Source: Acidobacteriota bacterium (lineage in GTDB: Bacteria; Acidobacteriota; Vicinamibacteria; Vicinamibacterales; CAVVIG01). Taken from it: DNA of 7,853 nucleotides. The stretch spans positions 1 to 7,853 of the forward strand of contig QHWL01000469.1 of the NCBI GenBank assembly GCA_003222555.1, given 5' to 3'. Shown here in pieces: positions 6,132 to 7,853 of this stretch. Below the pieces are notes generated by a model that worked only from the letters and a program-made list of their open reading frames with translations, made no database searches and was not told the origin of the DNA. The position numbers and the translations under genes were made by a program. Positions within the stretch are counted from its first letter, which is position 1; every line of letters starts with the position of its first letter.

Positions 6132-7266
6132 TCTGATCCGGCAAGGCCAGCACGTCATGACCGTGTGCAATGCGTGCCGGTACTGCGAAGGGTATTGTGC
6201 CGTGTTCCCCGCGATGGAAAACCGTCTCGCGTTCTCGAAAGGCGATCTGACGTACCTCGCCAACCTCTGCCACAATTGCGGTGAATGTCTCTACGCATGT
6301 CCGTACGCGCCGCCGCACGAATTCGCGATCGACGTCCCGCGCACGCTCGCGGAGATCCGCCTCGGATCGTACGAGGAGTATTGCTGGCCGGGACCGTTGA
6401 GCGGAGCCTTCAGACGTCACCAACTGCTCACGGCGCTGGCGCTCGCGCTCGCCGCGGTTGGGCTGCTGTTCGCGTCTACGCTGTTAGCCGGCCGTGAGCG
6501 CCTGGCGACTGCCCATCCGGGCGGCGACTTCTATCGGGTCATGCCGCATGAGGTCATGGTCGCCGTTTTCGGTGGCGTCTCGGCGTTCGTGCTGGCGGCG
6601 CTCGTCACGGGTGTGGTCCGCTTCTGGCGCGAGGCCGGCGAGCGCACGGCAGTGCCGATGCCCCGGCTCGCGCTGACTCGTGCGCTTGGCGATGCGGTCA
6701 CGCTCAAGTACCTGCACGCCAACGGCGTCGACTGCACGAGCGCCGAAGAGGTGCGCTCGCCGTGGCGTCGCTGGTTCCATCACCTCACCTTTTACGGTTT
6801 CATGCTGTGCTTCGCGTCGACGTCGGTCGCGGCGCTCTACCACGTCGGGTTCGGCTGGCGGGCGCCTTACCCCTACTTCAGCCTTCCGGTCGTGCTCGGC
6901 ACTGCCGGCGGCCTCGGGCTGCTGGCCGGTCCGGCCGGTCTGTTTTTTCTTCGACGAACTCGCGACCAAGCGGTGCTCGATCCGGCGCAACGCGGACTCG
7001 ACGAGGCTTTTATTATTTTGCTCCTGCTGACGAGCCTCACGGGACTGGTACTGCTCGTATTGCGGGACCGCGCGGCGATGCCCGCGCTGCTCATCGTTCA
7101 TCTCGGATTCGTTCTGGCGCTGTTTCTCACTCTGCCGTACGGCAAATTCGTTCACGGGCTATACCGGACGGCGGCGCTCGTCAAGTACGCGTCGGAGACC
7201 TTTCCATCACGAAGCCACGAAGAACACGAAGGCTCGCGAAGCAGTCGTACCAACACTCAGACGTAA
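6118..7266 (+). CDS. tcuB: Tricarballylate utilization protein TcuB (Fe-S/haem membrane electron carrier)
   Basis: TcuB reoxidises the flavin of TcuA and passes electrons to the membrane quinone pool. The N-terminal domain carries two ferredoxin-like [4Fe-4S] motifs: CNACRYCEGYC (C17, C20, C23, C27) and CHNCGECLYAC (C51, C54, C57, C61-Pro). About six hydrophobic membrane spans follow (near 103-124, 145-168, 224-241, 255-277, 296-316, 322-341). Candidate haem ligands are H221/H222, H242, H328 and H346; the signature LPYGKFVHGLYR is near the end. Length is 382 residues. The last 20 or so residues (from about 363, SRSHEEHEGSRSSRTNTQT) are encoded by the palindrome starting at 7207 and look unlike family sequence, so the natural C-terminus just after ALVKYA has been replaced. 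This should not affect the cofactor-binding parts. No tcuC transporter or tcuR regulator is present in the window. Confidence 0.92.
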   Translation: MLSDDLIRQGQHVMTVCNACRYCEGYCAVFPAMENRLAFSKGDLTYLANLCHNCGECLYACPYAPPHEFAIDVPRTLAEIRLGSYEEYCWPGPLSGAFRRHQLLTALALALAAVGLLFASTLLAGRERLATAHPGGDFYRVMPHEVMVAVFGGVSAFVLAALVTGVVRFWREAGERTAVPMPRLALTRALGDAVTLKYLHANGVDCTSAEEVRSPWRRWFHHLTFYGFMLCFASTSVAALYHVGFGWRAPYPYFSLPVVLGTAGGLGLLAGPAGLFFLRRTRDQAVLDPAQRGLDEAFIILLLLTSLTGLVLLVLRDRAAMPALLIVHLGFVLALFLTLPYGKFVHGLYRTAALVKYASETFPSRSHEEHEGSRSSRTNTQT

Positions 7267-7418
7267 AAGCGCTACCACGGAGGACACGGAGAACTAACGG
7301 AGGACAAGGCTCGGCTTCGTTCAAAGAAAAATCAGTGACCTCCGTCATCGAGGTTCGGTTCCGTGACCACCGTGGTGAAGCTTTCTGTGAGATTCGTGTC
7401 CCTTAGTGACTTCGTGAC
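7207..7418. repeat. Large nested palindromic element (CACGAAG/CACGGAG type) between convergent genes
   Basis: The outer left arm (7207-7235) has three to four CACGAAG units at about 9-bp spacing; its reverse complement recurs, with a few mismatches, at 7387-7418. The inner left arm (7274-7303), with CACGGAGGA-type units, matches the reverse complement of 7339-7376, also imperfectly. The centre (about 7304-7338) is unpaired. The element overlaps the 3' end of tcuB (stop 7264-7266) and fills most of the gap to the convergent gene ending at 7455. It shares the 9-bp unit architecture of the two GCAGAG-type elements but not their sequence. The folded RNA could end transcription from both sides. 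Confidence 0.75.
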
Positions 7419-7454
7419 AACCAAGTTTCTTCTCAAGCGCATTTGCGCCGCCGA

Positions 7455-7853
7455 CTACCGCTTTCGCTTCGGCATGTGCCGGATTGCTTGAGCCGCGCGA
7501 TCGATGCGACGCGCGCGTGTCTCTGACGCCTTGGCGCCCTCAATCGACTCGAGGTATTCGCGTTGGTGGCTGTAGCTGAGTTCTCGCCATCGCTCCCAAG
7601 CGGGCGGTACCGTCTTGAGCACCTTCACGAAGTCAGCAGGCGGCTTGATCATCCGCTCTTCGGTATCGAGGTCGAGCCGCACCTCAATCGTCTCGCCGCC
7701 CTCCAAACCCGCCGCCTCACGGTTGCTCTTGCGCAATGGAATGCACGGCGGACCTCCCATTGCTGCGATTGTGCTCCGGTAAGTGTAACCGTTGAGAGTT
7801 ACCTTGACCGGTGCGCGCACCTTGCCGAACACGGCTTTGGGATCAAAGGTCAG
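7455..7853 (-). CDS. DUF1905 / YdeI-OmdA-type protein, 5' end beyond the window
   Basis: The gene reads leftwards from the window edge to a TAG at 7455-7457; 132 residues are visible. The frame is open to the last base and reads TFDPKAVFGKVRAPVKVTLNG, which is typical internal DUF1905 sequence, so the GTG at 7830-7832 is not the true start. The first part is the DUF1905 beta domain (YRSTIAAMGGPPCIPLRKS, GGETIEVRLDLDTEER). The second is the YdeI/OmdA helical domain (AWERWRELSYSHQREYLESIEGAKASETRARRI), ending in a basic tail MPKRKR. The family is named for 'bacteriocin-protection, YdeI or OmpD-associated' proteins; its biochemical role is not established. The sequence predicts a soluble cytoplasmic protein. 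It is convergent with tcuB and separated from it by the large palindrome. Confidence 0.85.
   Translation of the reverse strand: MTFDPKAVFGKVRAPVKVTLNGYTYRSTIAAMGGPPCIPLRKSNREAAGLEGGETIEVRLDLDTEERMIKPPADFVKVLKTVPPAWERWRELSYSHQREYLESIEGAKASETRARRIDRAAQAIRHMPKRKR

Noticed and set aside
4686..6275. Long minus-strand open frame of 529 codons
   Set aside because: It mirrors tcuA, whose + strand product has unmistakable TcuA motifs. The minus product is Arg/His-rich with no recognisable domain.

Overview
The window looks like an accessory stretch of a high-GC Gram-negative genome, most probably an Acidobacteriota (Vicinamibacteria-like) lineage. This is inferred from the Oar-type TonB-dependent receptor, the DUF6152 protein beside a secreted 'GVPR' family protein, and the many palindromic dispersed repeats. 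No rRNA, tRNA, CRISPR array or transposase is visible.

Layout, left to right: (1) the C-terminal third or so of a TonB-dependent outer-membrane receptor (2-1006); (2) palindromic repeat copy 1 (1023-1160); (3) a block of four secreted-protein genes on the + strand: a DUF6152 protein without its start and signal peptide, a frameshifted GVPR-family protein, an unrecognised 275-residue exported protein, and a periplasmic metallo-beta-lactamase-fold hydrolase; (4) a small perfect hairpin (4630-4647) followed by palindromic repeat copy 2 (4654-4799), inverted relative to copy 1; (5) a translationally coupled tcuA-tcuB pair (FAD-dependent tricarballylate dehydrogenase and its Fe-S/haem electron-transfer partner); (6) a third large nested palindrome (7207-7418); (7) on the - strand, a DUF1905/YdeI-OmdA protein running off the right edge.

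The most notable feature is the punctuation between blocks. Three palindromic elements, all built from about 9-bp GCAGAG, CACGAAG or CACGGAG units, sit exactly where blocks meet, and genes are damaged at the junctions. DUF6152 has lost its signal peptide next to copy 1. TcuA has lost its FAD-binding P-loop exactly at the edge of copy 2. The C-terminal tail of TcuB is encoded by the third element. Copies 1 and 2 share both core and outer arms and differ by a 9-bp unit. Their outer arms resemble the uninterrupted hairpin at 4623-4647, so the core appears to lie in the loop of another palindromic repeat. The window therefore reads as a mosaic of gene blocks joined at repeats. This could be real recombination or insertion, or an assembly chimera at repeats; the sequence alone cannot decide.

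Functionally, TcuA and TcuB would oxidise tricarballylate (or a related tricarboxylate) and pass electrons to the quinone pool, but this TcuA copy is probably impaired. The other block encodes exported proteins of mostly unknown role.
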